Below, in pieces: positions 17,112 to 26,379 of a DNA stretch of 64,000 bases. A model generated the notes under the pieces. That model was given only the letters and a program-made list of their open reading frames with translations. It was not told where the DNA came from and searched no databases. Position 1 is the stretch's first letter. Every line of letters starts with the position of its first letter. Made by a program: the position numbers and the translations under genes. The DNA lies in contig NZ_CP029479.1 of the NCBI RefSeq assembly GCF_003150835.1, positions 558,001 to 622,000 on the forward strand, in the 5' to 3' direction. Source of the DNA: Phenylobacterium parvum. GTDB lineage: Bacteria > Pseudomonadota > Alphaproteobacteria > Caulobacterales > Caulobacteraceae.

Positions 17112-18548
17112 ATGCGCGAGTACGTGAAATTCTACATCGACGGCCAGTGGGTCGATCCGGTCGAGCTGAAGACCCTCGACGTCATCAATCCCGCCACCGA
17201 GGGCGTCTGCGGCAAGATCGCCTTGGGCTCATCCAAGGACGTGGACAAGGCTGTCGCCGCCGCCAAGAAGGCCTTCAAGACCTGGTCCCAGACCACCCGT
17301 GAGGAGCGCCTCGATGTCCTGAACCGCATCCTGGCCGAGTACCAGAAGCGCTTCGGCGACCTCGCCGTGGCCGTGACCGAGGAAATGGGCGCGCCCGCCT
17401 CGCTGGCCCAGCGCGCCCAGGTGCCGATCGGCCTCGGCCACCTGTCGACCGCCATTAACGTCCTCAAGGACTTCAAGTTCGAGGAGCAGCGCGGCCCGAC
17501 CCTGCTCGTGAAGGAGCCGATCGGCGTCTGCGGCTTCATCACCCCCTGGAACTGGCCCCTGAACCAGATCGTCTGCAAGGTGGCCCCGGCCATCGCGACC
17601 GGCTGCACCATGGTCCTGAAGCCGTCGGAAGTGGCGCCCTTCTCCGGGCACATCTTCGCCGAGATCATGCAGGCCGCGGGCGTTCCCGCCGGCGTGTTCA
17701 ACCTGGTGCACGGCGACGGCCCGACCGTCGGCGCCGCCCTGTCGAGCCATCCGGACATCGACATGGTCTCCTTCACGGGCTCGACTCGTGCGGGCATCGA
17801 GGTGGCCCGCAACGCCGCCCCGACCGTCAAGCGCGTGGCCCAGGAGCTGGGCGGCAAGAGCCCGAATATCGTCCTGGATGACGACGCCTTCGCCAAGGGC
17901 GTGGCCCGCGGCGTGGCGACCATGATGACCAACTCCGGCCAGTCCTGTAACGCCCCGACCCGGATGCTGGTGCCGAAGACCCGCATGGACGAGGCCATCG
18001 CCGTCGCCCGCGAGGCCGCCTCCCAGGTGACCGTCGGCGATCCTAACGGCAACTCGCAGCTCGGCCCCGTGGTCTCGGAGGTCCAGTTCAACAAGATCCA
18101 GAAGCTGATCCAGGCCGGGATCGACGAGGGCGCGACCCTGGTGATCGGCGGCACGGGCCGGCCGGATGGCCTGGACAAGGGCTACTATGTGAAGCCCACC
18201 GTCTTCGCGAACGTCACCAACGACATGACCATTGCTGCGGAAGAGATCTTCGGACCCGTCCTGTCGATCCTCGGCTACGACTCCGTCGACCAGGCGATCG
18301 ATATCGGCAACGACACCGAGTACGGCCTGGCCGCCTACGTCCAGTCGGCGGACCTCGACAAGGCCCGGAAGATCGCTTCCAAGCTGCGGGCGGGCCAGGT
18401 GTCCATCAATGGCGGGGGCGGCGACATGATGGCGCCCTTCGGCGGATACAAGATGAGCGGCAACGGGCGCGAGTGGGGCGACTACGGCTTCCACGAGTTC
18501 CTCGAGACCAAGGCCGTCCTGGGCTACGCCCCCCAGGCCGCAGAGTAA
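17112..18548 (+). CDS. NAD(P)-dependent aldehyde dehydrogenase
   Basis: 478 aa. Oxidises an aldehyde to its acid. The fold signatures are FITPWNWPL (NAD site), VSFTGSTRAG, the catalytic Glu245 in AQELGGKSP and catalytic Cys279 in NSGQSCNAP. The C-terminus contains FGGYKMSGNGREWG. Length is normal. ATG is preceded by GGAGG. It precedes a CoA ligase gene on the same strand, but a strong hairpin lies between them, so they may be separately expressed. Confidence 0.94.
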   Translation: MREYVKFYIDGQWVDPVELKTLDVINPATEGVCGKIALGSSKDVDKAVAAAKKAFKTWSQTTREERLDVLNRILAEYQKRFGDLAVAVTEEMGAPASLAQRAQVPIGLGHLSTAINVLKDFKFEEQRGPTLLVKEPIGVCGFITPWNWPLNQIVCKVAPAIATGCTMVLKPSEVAPFSGHIFAEIMQAAGVPAGVFNLVHGDGPTVGAALSSHPDIDMVSFTGSTRAGIEVARNAAPTVKRVAQELGGKSPNIVLDDDAFAKGVARGVATMMTNSGQSCNAPTRMLVPKTRMDEAIAVAREAASQVTVGDPNGNSQLGPVVSEVQFNKIQKLIQAGIDEGATLVIGGTGRPDGLDKGYYVKPTVFANVTNDMTIAAEEIFGPVLSILGYDSVDQAIDIGNDTEYGLAAYVQSADLDKARKIASKLRAGQVSINGGGGDMMAPFGGYKMSGNGREWGDYGFHEFLETKAVLGYAPQAAE

Positions 18549-18555
18549 GGCCGGC

Positions 18556-18584
18556 GCCGCCCCGGGCTCTGGGTCCGGGGCGGC
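18556..18584 (+). terminator. GC-rich hairpin after aldehyde dehydrogenase gene
   Basis: GCCGCCCCGG, nine-base loop, CCGGGGCGGC: perfect ten-pair stem starting seven bases after the stop. There is no T tract, so it may act as a pause or 3'-end stabiliser as much as a terminator. Confidence 0.6.
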
Positions 18585-18634
18585 CGCTGCCTTCAAGACG
18601 ACGACAAGCCCCGATCCCGCCGGACAGCGTCCCC

Positions 18635-20215
18635 ATGCCTGACGTACCGAAAATCATCCTGCCCGACCTGTCCTGCAGCGCGGATGTGGTGCGTCATCAC
18701 GCCCAGGTTCGCCCGGAGGCCGTCGCCCTGGTCTTCCAGGACGAGTCGATCACCTACGCCGAGTTGGATGCTCTGTCGTCGCGGTGCGCCAACGCCCTGA
18801 TCGCCGCCGGCGTCCGCCCAGGCGACCGGGTGGGGACCCTGGCCAGGGGGAATGCAGACTTCTTCGTCCTCTGGTTCGGCTGCCTCAAGGCCGGCGCCTG
18901 TCTCAATCCCGTCAACTGGCGCCTGGCGTCCCCGGAGGTGGCCTTCATCCTGAAGGACGCCAGCTGCCGCTTGGCGGTGATCGGCGCCGACTATTCCGGG
19001 ATGATCGAAGCCCTGGTCGCGGATCTCCCGGACCTCACCACCCGCATCCAGTTCGAGCCGGGACACACCGCCTGGCCGGGCTTCCGCGACTGGATCGGCG
19101 CCCATTCCGACGCCGATCCCCGGCGCACGGCCCAGCCGGACGATGACGTCATCCAGCTCTACACCTCCGGCACCACGGGCCTGCCCAAGGGCGTCCAGCT
19201 GACCGAGGCCAACTACGCCGCCTGTTTCCAGAGCGCCAGCACCGCCTGGGCCCTGATCGATCCGGGCGATTCCGTCCTCGTCTGCATGCCGCTGTTCCAT
19301 GTGGCCGGCGCCAACCTCGGCATGCTTGGCCTGCTGATGGGCGGGCGCTGCATCATCATGCGCGAGGTCGACATCGGCCTGATGTTGCGCCTCTTCGGCG
19401 AGCATGGCGTCCGCCACGCCTTCCTCGCGCCGGCCATCATCAACATGGTGCTCCAGCACCCCGAGCAGGCGCAGGCTGACCTGTCGCGCCTCGACTATGT
19501 CTACTACGGCGCCTCGCCGATCTCGGAAGAGGTGCTGACCCAGGCCCAGGCGCGGTTCGGCTCCCGCTTCATGCAGCTCTACGGCCTCACCGAGACGATT
19601 GGCGGCGGCGCCTACCTGCCGCCGGAGGCCCACGATCCCGCCCTTGGCAAGCTCCGGTCCTGTGGCCGGCCTTCGCCGGGCTACGAGATCCGCATCCGCA
19701 TCGACGGCCGCGACGCCGAGGTGGGCGAGGTGGGGGAGATCGAGATCCGGTCCCCGGGGGTCATGAAGGGCTACTGGAACCGTCCGGACGCTACGGCCCA
19801 GTCCATCGACGCAGAAGGCTGGTTCCGGTCCGGCGATGCGGGCTTCTTCGACGCTGACGGCTATCTCTTCATCCACGACCGGGTGAAGGACATGATCGTT
19901 TCCGGCGGGGAGAACGTCTATCCCGCCGAGGTCGAGAACGCCCTGATGTCCCATCCCGCGGTGGCCGACGCCGCGGTCATCGGCGTTCCGGACGACCGCT
20001 GGGGCGAGGCGGTGAAGGCCATCGTCGTACTGAAGCCCGGCGCAGCCGCCGGCCCCGAGGTGATCATCGCCCACTGCCGGAACCTCATCGCCGGCTACAA
20101 GGTGCCCAAGACCATCGACTTCATTAACGTCCTGCCGCGCAATCCCTCGGGCAAGGTCCTGCGGCGGGAGCTTCGCGAGCCCTACTGGCGGGGACGCGAG
20201 CGCCGGGTCGGCTGA
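18635..20215 (+). CDS. long-chain-fatty-acid-CoA-ligase-type acyl-CoA synthetase
   Basis: 526 aa. Adenylate-forming enzyme with P-loop YTSGTTGLPKG, A5 motif QLYGLTETIGG, the hinge GYLFIHDRVKDMIVSGGENVYP (two adjoining motifs) and the terminal Lys in NPSGKVLRREL. Length is normal. It makes an acyl-CoA from a carboxylic acid and ATP. It lies between an aldehyde dehydrogenase and an HSL-family hydrolase, so an ester-to-aldehyde-to-acid-to-CoA route is imaginable but unproven. Confidence 0.92.
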   Translation: MPDVPKIILPDLSCSADVVRHHAQVRPEAVALVFQDESITYAELDALSSRCANALIAAGVRPGDRVGTLARGNADFFVLWFGCLKAGACLNPVNWRLASPEVAFILKDASCRLAVIGADYSGMIEALVADLPDLTTRIQFEPGHTAWPGFRDWIGAHSDADPRRTAQPDDDVIQLYTSGTTGLPKGVQLTEANYAACFQSASTAWALIDPGDSVLVCMPLFHVAGANLGMLGLLMGGRCIIMREVDIGLMLRLFGEHGVRHAFLAPAIINMVLQHPEQAQADLSRLDYVYYGASPISEEVLTQAQARFGSRFMQLYGLTETIGGGAYLPPEAHDPALGKLRSCGRPSPGYEIRIRIDGRDAEVGEVGEIEIRSPGVMKGYWNRPDATAQSIDAEGWFRSGDAGFFDADGYLFIHDRVKDMIVSGGENVYPAEVENALMSHPAVADAAVIGVPDDRWGEAVKAIVVLKPGAAAGPEVIIAHCRNLIAGYKVPKTIDFINVLPRNPSGKVLRRELREPYWRGRERRVG

Positions 20216-20242
20216 CCCCCAACGCCAGCAGGAGGCCGAACC

Positions 20243-21178
20243 ATGGATCCGCATTTCAAGGCCATGCTGGAGGCGGAAGCCGCCGCTGCAGCCGGCCAGG
20301 AGGCCCCGCCTCTCGACAGCCTGCCGCCAGACATGGTCCGGGCCGGCTACGTCATGCAGCGCACCAGCCAGAATACCGGCGCGCCCAAGGATGTGGCGAC
20401 CCGTGACCTTCAGGTCGACGGCGGAGCGGGTCCGGTCGGCGCGCGTCTGTACACCCCTGCCGGCGCCCCGGCGACGACGCCCGGCCTCGTCTATTTCCAC
20501 GGCGGCGGTTTCGCCATCGGCAACCTGGAGACCCATGATGGGCACTGCCGGCGTCTGGCCGCCTACTCCGGCTGCCGGGTCCTGGCGATCGACTACCGCC
20601 TGGCGCCGGAGAATCCCTTCCCCGCCAGCCATGACGACTGCCTGGAAGCGACGAAGTGGGCCATCGACCACGCTTCCGATATCGGCTTCGATCCCACCCG
20701 CGTCGGGGTCGGCGGATGTTCGGCGGGCGGCAACCTCGCCGCCTCCATCGCCATTGACCTGAAGGCGGACCCGGCGCGTCGACTGGCCTTCCAGATGCTG
20801 CTCTACCCATACATCTGCCCTGAGACCGAGACCGAGAGCCGCAAGCGGATGGACGGCCCCCTTCTGACCAAGGCCGCAATCGACTGGTTCGTGAAGTGCC
20901 TGGCCGCCGAGGGACACCCGCAGATCGATCGCGTCATCCTCGGGTCGAAGGTCGACGTCTCGGCGACGCCTGCGGCCTATGTCGTGACGGCGGGTTACGA
21001 CCCCCTGCAGGACGAGGGCCGAGACTACGCCCGGCGGCTCGAGGCGGCGGGCGTTCCGGTGCGGCATGTCCACTACCCGGACCTGCTGCACGACTTCTAC
21101 ATCATGGGAGACGTCTCTCCCGCGGTGGAAGCCGCGGCAAGGGAGGCGGCGGAAGCCATGAAGGCGGCCTTCTCCTGA
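20243..21178 (+). CDS. alpha/beta hydrolase, HSL (esterase/lipase) family
   Basis: 311 aa. The oxyanion motif HGGGF is at residues 86-90. The nucleophile is Ser160 in GGCSAGGN, giving the HSL-type G-x-S-A-G elbow. The acid and base are likely in YDPLQDEG and LLHDFY. It hydrolyses short acyl esters. No signal peptide. The ATG follows AGGAGG, 27 bases after the CoA ligase stop, so the two genes are probably co-transcribed. Confidence 0.92.
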   Translation: MDPHFKAMLEAEAAAAAGQEAPPLDSLPPDMVRAGYVMQRTSQNTGAPKDVATRDLQVDGGAGPVGARLYTPAGAPATTPGLVYFHGGGFAIGNLETHDGHCRRLAAYSGCRVLAIDYRLAPENPFPASHDDCLEATKWAIDHASDIGFDPTRVGVGGCSAGGNLAASIAIDLKADPARRLAFQMLLYPYICPETETESRKRMDGPLLTKAAIDWFVKCLAAEGHPQIDRVILGSKVDVSATPAAYVVTAGYDPLQDEGRDYARRLEAAGVPVRHVHYPDLLHDFYIMGDVSPAVEAAAREAAEAMKAAFS

Positions 21179-21180
21179 AC

Positions 21181-21205
21181 CCCGCCGGGGCGCACGCCCG
21201 GCGGG
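21181..21205. terminator. bidirectional hairpin between convergent hydrolase and nhaA genes
   Basis: CCCGCCGGG, seven-base loop, CCCGGCGGG: a perfect nine-pair stem that fills the 30-bp gap between the two stop codons. It is placed to end transcripts from both sides; no T tract. Confidence 0.65.
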
Positions 21206-21208
21206 CGC

Positions 21209-22432
21209 TCAGTGGCCCGAGGGCGGCGGCCCCGTGAAGGAGGTCCCGAGCCTGTCCCTGACCCGCTGGCTCCAGGCCAGCACGGCCATGCCGACGGCGG
21301 CGGACAGGACCGAGCCCCCGATCACGCCCAGGCGCACGGCGCTCTGCGCCGTCGGGTCCTCGGAATCAAAGGCCAGGGCCCCGATGAACAGGCTCATGGT
21401 GAAGCCGACGCCACACAGGAGGGCGCAGCCGTAAAGCTCGGCCCAGTTCGCGTCGGTCGGTCGCCGGGCCAGCCCGAGCCGGATGGCCAGGGCGGAGGCG
21501 CCGAAGACACCGATCTGCTTGCCGACGAAGAGTCCGGCGGCGACGCCGAGGGCGATGGGGCTGAGCAGGTTGTCCGCCGAAAGGTCGCTGAAGGAAAATC
21601 CCGCCGCGGCGAAGGCGAAGACCGGCATGATCCCGTAGGCGACGTAAGGATGCAGGCCATCCATCATCTGCTTGAGCATCCCGCGTTCGCCCGGACGTCG
21701 CGGTTCGATGGGGATGGTCATGGCGGCGGCCACGCCGGCGATCGAGGCGTTGACCCCGCTTTCCAGGGTGAAGGCCCAGACCAGGAACGCCAGGACGGCG
21801 AAGAGAAGGTAGGGGGCCTGCCTCCAGCGCGCCGCCAGCGCCATGGCCCCGAGCATGACGCCTGCGCCCGTCAGGGCGAGAAGGTCGATGTGTTCGGTGA
21901 AAAGCGTGGCGATCAGCACCACGGCGCCGAGGTCGTCGGCGATGGCCAGGGTCAGCAGGAAGGTGCGCAGGGCGGGCGGCAGACGGGGGCCGGCGATCGC
22001 CAGGGCGGCCAGGGCGAAGGCGATGTCTGTCGCGACAGGCGCCGGCCAGCCTTCCACCGCGCCGCCAGGCCCCATGTTGAAGGCCAGATAGACCAGCGCT
22101 GGGGCGACCATTCCGCCCAGGGCGCCCAGCACCGGCAGGGCGAGCTTGCGGGGATTGGATAACTCACCGCGCAGGATCTCGTACTTGATCTCCAGTCCTA
22201 CGACGAAGAAGAAGATCGTCATCAGGCCGTCCTTGATCCACTTCAGGACGGTCTTGGTGATCTCGATATCCCCGACCTGGAAGGTCAGGGGATGCTTGAT
22301 CAGGCCAAAATAGCTCGCGGACCAGGGGGAGTTGGCCAGGAGGATGGCGAGGGCTGCGGCGAGGGCGAGGAAAATCCCCGAGGCGGCCTCGGTCTTCAGG
22401 AAATCGAGTGTGATCTTGCGGCTCATGGCCAT
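21209..22432 (-). CDS. nhaA: Na+/H+ antiporter NhaA
   Basis: 407 aa, about 12 membrane spans. Typical NhaA segments are ASGIFLALAAALAILLANSPW, FFFVVGLEIKYEILRGEL, ATDIAFALAALAI and LTLAIADDLGAVVLIA, whose Asp pair (IADD) is the ion-binding site. It exports Na+ in exchange for protons in the inner membrane. ATG codons at 22432 and 22426 are both possible starts. It converges with the HSL hydrolase gene. Confidence 0.95.
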   Translation of the reverse strand: MAMSRKITLDFLKTEAASGIFLALAAALAILLANSPWSASYFGLIKHPLTFQVGDIEITKTVLKWIKDGLMTIFFFVVGLEIKYEILRGELSNPRKLALPVLGALGGMVAPALVYLAFNMGPGGAVEGWPAPVATDIAFALAALAIAGPRLPPALRTFLLTLAIADDLGAVVLIATLFTEHIDLLALTGAGVMLGAMALAARWRQAPYLLFAVLAFLVWAFTLESGVNASIAGVAAAMTIPIEPRRPGERGMLKQMMDGLHPYVAYGIMPVFAFAAAGFSFSDLSADNLLSPIALGVAAGLFVGKQIGVFGASALAIRLGLARRPTDANWAELYGCALLCGVGFTMSLFIGALAFDSEDPTAQSAVRLGVIGGSVLSAAVGMAVLAWSQRVRDRLGTSFTGPPPSGH

Positions 22433-22505
22433 CGGTTAACACGCGGGCAGAGATTGGCAAGGATCAGGTCTTGCGGCGGCGGCGCGGGGCGGTCATGTCG
22501 ACCAG

Positions 22506-23930
22506 ATGCCTGTCTCGCCAAACTATGTCCCCGATCCCCGTCTCCCGGCCCTCGGCGGCGACTTCGCCGATCCTGTCCGGGCGGCGGACTTCCCGGAACT
22601 GCGCCTGCGCTGGCGCAATACACGAGCGGCGGCGTCGGTGGGTCTGGACGACCTGACCGCACAGGAGTGGTCGGCCCACTTCGGACGGTTCGAGCCCCTC
22701 CCGGGTAATCTGGAGGCCCCACTGGCCCAGCGTTATCACGGCCACCAGTTCCGCGTTTACAACCCGGACCTCGGGGACGGCCGGGGCTTCACCTTCGCCC
22801 AGCTGCGCGAGGCGGGTTCGAGTCGGCTCCTGGACCTGGCCACCAAGGGATCCGGCGTCACGCCCTGGTCGCGCAGTGGGGACGGGCGTCTGACCCTCAA
22901 GGGCGGGGTGCGCGAGGTGCTTGCGGCGGGCATGCTTGAGGCCCTGGGCGTTCCCACCTCCCGCGCCTTCTCCCTTCTTGAAACGGGAGAAGCCCTGGTG
23001 CGGCAGGACGAACCGAGCCCCACGCGTTCGGCCGTCCTGGTCCGGCTCAGCCACAGCCACATCCGGTATGGAACCTTCCAGAGGCCGGCGGCCCTGGAGC
23101 GCCCGGACCTGGTCCGCAAGCTGGTCGACTACACCCTGGACCTCTACTTTCCCGGACGGATGGGCGAGGCCGATCCGGGCGCAGCCCTTTTGGACGAGGC
23201 CTGTCGGGGCGCCGCCCGCCTGACCGCCGCCTGGATGGCCGCGGGCTTCGTGCACGGGGTCCTCAACACCGACAACATGAACATCACCGGCGAGAGCTTC
23301 GACTACGGGCCCTACCGGTTCCTGCCGCACAGCGATCCCAACTTCGTCGCCGCCTACTTCGACCATGCGGGCCTCTACAGCTTTGGCCGACAGCCGGAAG
23401 CGGTCTTCTGGAACCTGCGCCAGCTGGCGGGATGTTTCCTGATGGCGGGTTCCCCCGAAGACGCGCTGGTGGAGGTCCTGAATGGCTTTGGAGACCTCTA
23501 CCGGGAGGCGCTGGCCCGAGCGGTGGTGCGTCGCCTGGGCCTGTCCTTCCAGGGCGATGGGTCGGACGCCCGGCTGGTCAGCGCCGCCTTTGGCGCCCTG
23601 TCGGCGGGCGGGGCGGAGATCCGCTGGGAGCCCTTCTTCTTTGACTGGTTCTGCGGCGACGAGGCCCGGGCCCTGGCCGGACCCCGAGGAGAGGTCTACC
23701 GACGGCCAATGTTCGAAGATTTCCGCCGGGAGGTCGCCGCGGCGGAGCCGGACCGCCCCGAACGGCTGGACCATCCCTACTTCCGCCGCGAGGCGCCCAC
23801 TGAACTCCTGATCGACAGGATCGAGGCGATCTGGGCGCCGATTTCAGGGGCCGATGACTGGGCCATCTTCTACTCCGCCATGTCGGAGATCGAGGAGGCC
23901 CGGACGGCCTGGGGGCTTCAGCCAGGCTGA
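22506..23930 (+). CDS. selO: protein adenylyltransferase SelO (YdiU family)
   Basis: 474 aa pseudokinase-fold enzyme that transfers AMP from ATP to proteins. Family motifs are QRYHGHQF, DLATKGSGVTPWSR, DGRLTLKGGVREVL and HGVLNTDNMNITGESFDYGPY (about 250-270), with Asp256 as the likely active-site base. It lacks the C-terminal selenocysteine found in animal SelO, as bacterial forms do. Start ATG is downstream of an out-of-frame ATG. Its stop overlaps the convergent EamA gene. Confidence 0.95.
   Translation: MPVSPNYVPDPRLPALGGDFADPVRAADFPELRLRWRNTRAAASVGLDDLTAQEWSAHFGRFEPLPGNLEAPLAQRYHGHQFRVYNPDLGDGRGFTFAQLREAGSSRLLDLATKGSGVTPWSRSGDGRLTLKGGVREVLAAGMLEALGVPTSRAFSLLETGEALVRQDEPSPTRSAVLVRLSHSHIRYGTFQRPAALERPDLVRKLVDYTLDLYFPGRMGEADPGAALLDEACRGAARLTAAWMAAGFVHGVLNTDNMNITGESFDYGPYRFLPHSDPNFVAAYFDHAGLYSFGRQPEAVFWNLRQLAGCFLMAGSPEDALVEVLNGFGDLYREALARAVVRRLGLSFQGDGSDARLVSAAFGALSAGGAEIRWEPFFFDWFCGDEARALAGPRGEVYRRPMFEDFRREVAAAEPDRPERLDHPYFRREAPTELLIDRIEAIWAPISGADDWAIFYSAMSEIEEARTAWGLQPG
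23918..23930. other. 13-bp palindrome encoding both ends of convergent genes
   Basis: TCAGCCAGGCTGA is a perfect palindrome around a central A. On each strand it encodes Gln-Pro-Gly-stop, so selO and the EamA transporter gene both end in QPG and overlap by exactly these 13 bases. Confidence 0.85.
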
Positions 23931-24769
23931 GCGGCCGGGCGCGCCGCCCGCTGGGCCAGGATGACCCCCGTCAGGGCGATGGCCCCGCCCAGCATCTGGC
24001 CGGGCCCGAAGACCTCGCCGAACAGGAGCCAGCCAAGGACCGCCGCGACCACCGGCTGGACCAGGACGACGACCGAGGTGACCGAGGCGGGCAGCCGGCC
24101 CAGGGCCCAGGCGATGGACCCCTGTCCGGCCACGTGCATGACGCCAAGGCCGATGCAGGCCGCCCAGCCGCCTGGCGTCGCCGGCGTCAGCCTCTCACCC
24201 AGCAGGCCGGACGCCGCCAGCAGCAAGGGTGCGGCGGTGAGGCTGGACCAGAACATGACCTGGGCGGCGCCCCGGGTTCGCCGGGCCCTCTGCACCGCCA
24301 GGAAGTAGAGGGCGTACCAGACGGCCGTCATGGCCGAGAAGGCGTCGCCCAGGGCGGGGTTGGCCCCTGGCAGCCCCGGATCGCGGGCCAGTGTCATGAG
24401 ACAGGCGCCGCCTACAGCCAGGGCGACCGCAGCCAGGAACAGGGGGCGCACCCGTTCGCGGAAGACCAGCCAGGCGACCCCTGTCACGATCACCGGCGTC
24501 AGGTTGGAGAGGATGGTCGCCTTGGCAACCGAGGTCAGGGCGATGCCGTAGTGCCAGAAGGCCAGGTCGAGGGCGAAGGCGATCCCTGCAAGCCCGAGCA
24601 CCCATCCCGGCGGACCGATGCCTCCGCTTTCCCGTCGAGCGAGCAGCGCCAGGAGGGGCAGGGCGAAGAGCATACGCCACAGCCCGACTGCAGCGGGCCC
24701 CGCGTCCGCCAGGCGCACCAGGATGGGGGCGAGGCCGATGATGCAGGCGCCGACGACGAGTACGATCAT
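23918..24769 (-). CDS. DMT superfamily (EamA) transporter
   Basis: 283 aa with ten hydrophobic helices in two EamA repeats, beginning MIVLVVGACIIGLAPILVRL; other helices include GWVLGLAGIAFALDLAFWHY and SVVVLVQPVVAAVLGWLLFG. Inner-membrane metabolite exporter; substrate unknown. An in-frame TTG at 24814 overlaps the gluQ stop and has GGAG seven bases upstream, so the protein may be 15 residues longer and translationally coupled to gluQ. Confidence 0.88.
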   Translation of the reverse strand: MIVLVVGACIIGLAPILVRLADAGPAAVGLWRMLFALPLLALLARRESGGIGPPGWVLGLAGIAFALDLAFWHYGIALTSVAKATILSNLTPVIVTGVAWLVFRERVRPLFLAAVALAVGGACLMTLARDPGLPGANPALGDAFSAMTAVWYALYFLAVQRARRTRGAAQVMFWSSLTAAPLLLAASGLLGERLTPATPGGWAACIGLGVMHVAGQGSIAWALGRLPASVTSVVVLVQPVVAAVLGWLLFGEVFGPGQMLGGAIALTGVILAQRAARPAAQPG

Positions 24770-24797
24770 GGCGGTGCGGCGTTCCCCGCCGCTGCTC

Positions 24798-25649
24798 TCA
24801 GCGATCTCCGTCAAGGTCGAGCTCCGCGATAAGCTGGTCCGGGCTGACGCCCTGTTCGCGAAGCGCCTGCAGGGTCTCCGCACGATCCCTCTTGGCGTAG
24901 CGCTTTCCATCGGGTCCGACCAGCAGCCGGTGGTGCCTGTAGACCGGTTCGGGCAGGCCCAGGAGGGCCTGGAGCAGTCTCTGCACCCCTGTGGCCGCAA
25001 AGAGGTCGCATCCGCGAACGACGTGCGTAACCTCCTGGTGGGCGTCGTCCACCACCACGGCGAGATGGTAGGCGACCCCTATGTCCTTGCGCGCCAGCAC
25101 GATGTCGCCGGCCGCCTCCGGGCTCACCTTGCTCAGGCCGGTCTCGCTGAATGGCCCGGCGCCCGCTTCAAGGAAGGTGAGGGGCCCCGCCCGTCGCGAC
25201 GCTTCCCGGACGTCGAGCCGCCATGCGAAGGCCTCGCCGGCGTCTAGGCGGCGCTGGACTTCGGCGTCCGGCAGGCGTTCGCCGAGGAAGACAGCCTCGT
25301 CCCCATGCGGTGCGCGGGTCATGGCTTCAGCCAGTTCCCGGCGAGTCCGGAAACACTGGTAGGTGAGCCCCGCCTCCGACAGCCGCGAAAGGGCCGCCTC
25401 GTAGGCTGCGGACCGGTCAGACTGTCGCAGGACCGGGCCATCCCACCCGACTCCCAGCCAGGTCAGGTCCTCGAGGATTCCCGCCTCAAATTCCGGCCGG
25501 CAACGGGTGCGGTCGATGTCCTCGATACGAAGCCGGAACCGTCCTCCGGCTGAATCCGCGGCCCGCCGCGCGGTGAGGGCCGAAAAGGCGTGCCCCCGGT
25601 GGAGGCGGCCCGTCGGGGAGGGGGCGAACCTGAAGACGGGTTTAGCCAC
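24798..25649 (-). CDS. gluQ: glutamyl-Q tRNA(Asp) synthetase
   Basis: 283 aa class I synthetase-like enzyme that attaches glutamate to queuosine in tRNA-Asp. The HIGH-type signature is APSPTGRLHRGHAF, followed by RIEDIDRTR, and the KMSKS-equivalent is DGKRYAKRD. It lacks the anticodon-binding domain of GluRS, and its length fits GluQ. The usual zinc-site CxC is reduced to one Cys (YQCFRTRRE), so zinc binding may be lost. It shares its 3' end with the EamA gene. Confidence 0.92.
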   Translation of the reverse strand: MAKPVFRFAPSPTGRLHRGHAFSALTARRAADSAGGRFRLRIEDIDRTRCRPEFEAGILEDLTWLGVGWDGPVLRQSDRSAAYEAALSRLSEAGLTYQCFRTRRELAEAMTRAPHGDEAVFLGERLPDAEVQRRLDAGEAFAWRLDVREASRRAGPLTFLEAGAGPFSETGLSKVSPEAAGDIVLARKDIGVAYHLAVVVDDAHQEVTHVVRGCDLFAATGVQRLLQALLGLPEPVYRHHRLLVGPDGKRYAKRDRAETLQALREQGVSPDQLIAELDLDGDR

Positions 25650-25658
25650 CCGGAGTGT

Positions 25659-26291
25659 TCAGACGGCCCAGGCCGCCGGCTTGGGGCGAAAGATGTCGAG
25701 CTGGCTGAAGACGGCCCTAAGGAAGGCCTCCTCGCCGCCGAGATGGGTCTTCAGCGGTCCGAATTCCTTGAAGCCGCCCATTTCAGCGACTCCGTGGGCG
25801 GCGCACCAGACCGCGATGGCGGCGAGCTCCAGGCCCATTTCGTCCTCGGGGTCGAGACCGGACTCGACCAGGGTGTCGCAGACCAGCCTGTAGGCCCCAT
25901 CGTCGCGCAGTTTCTCCGGCATGGTCTCGCGGTTCAGGCTGCACGCGAACATCACCCGGTAGATGGCGGTGTTCTGCCGCGCGAACTGGACATAGGCCAC
26001 GCCCAGGGTCACCAGACGGTTCTGGTCCGGGCCCGCCTCAGCAAGGGCGGCGCGCATCTCGAGGCCGAGTTGGTCCCAGCCCTCGATCGCCAGGGCGTCC
26101 AGGAGTTCGCTCTTGTCGCGGAAGTGGTGGTAGGGCGCTGCAGGGCTGACCCCGGCTTCGCGGGCTACGGCCCTCAGCGAAAGGTCCGCCCCGCCCTCGA
26201 CCTCCAGCAGCCGGCGCCCCGCCCCGACCAGGGCGCGGCGGAGGTCGCCATGGTGATAAGGGCGAGACTCTGCGACGGGCGCTTGTTCCAT
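25659..26291 (-). CDS. TetR/AcrR family transcriptional regulator
   Basis: 210 aa. The N-terminal helix-turn-helix is LSLRAVAREAGVSPAAPYHHF (about 37-57, shown in part), followed by DKSELLDALA. The C-terminal ligand/dimer domain with VAYVQFARQNTAIYRVMFA resembles the WHG-type TetR_C domain. It diverges from a tandem pair of membrane-peptide genes whose promoters both carry AGATA-N5-TATCT. The nearer copy is 55 bp from this start. It is the obvious candidate to bind these sites and regulate itself and the peptides; this is inference. Confidence 0.92.
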   Translation of the reverse strand: MEQAPVAESRPYHHGDLRRALVGAGRRLLEVEGGADLSLRAVAREAGVSPAAPYHHFRDKSELLDALAIEGWDQLGLEMRAALAEAGPDQNRLVTLGVAYVQFARQNTAIYRVMFACSLNRETMPEKLRDDGAYRLVCDTLVESGLDPEDEMGLELAAIAVWCAAHGVAEMGGFKEFGPLKTHLGGEEAFLRAVFSQLDIFRPKPAAWAV

Positions 26292-26333
26292 GAAATCTCA
26301 GTAATGGGGATCAAAAACCGGGGCAAGGCAATC

Positions 26334-26361
26334 TTGACAACGATCAGATACTTCTTATCTC
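26334..26361 (+). promoter_or_regulatory. promoter plus inverted-repeat operator of membrane peptide gene 1
   Basis: TTGACA (26334-26339), 16-base spacer, TATCTC (26356-26361). The inverted repeat AGATA (26346-26350), five bases, TATCT (26356-26360) overlaps the -10 element. The same arrangement recurs at gene 2, including the six bases between -35 and the left arm. A repressor bound here would block RNA polymerase. Confidence 0.75.
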
Positions 26362-26379
26362 GCAGGTGCAGCAAAAAAC

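Noticed and set aside
18593-21091. An 832-codon open frame on the minus strand
   Set aside because: It lies entirely opposite the CoA ligase and HSL hydrolase genes, has low-complexity His/Asp/Gly-rich composition and no family motifs. It is a GC-rich shadow frame.
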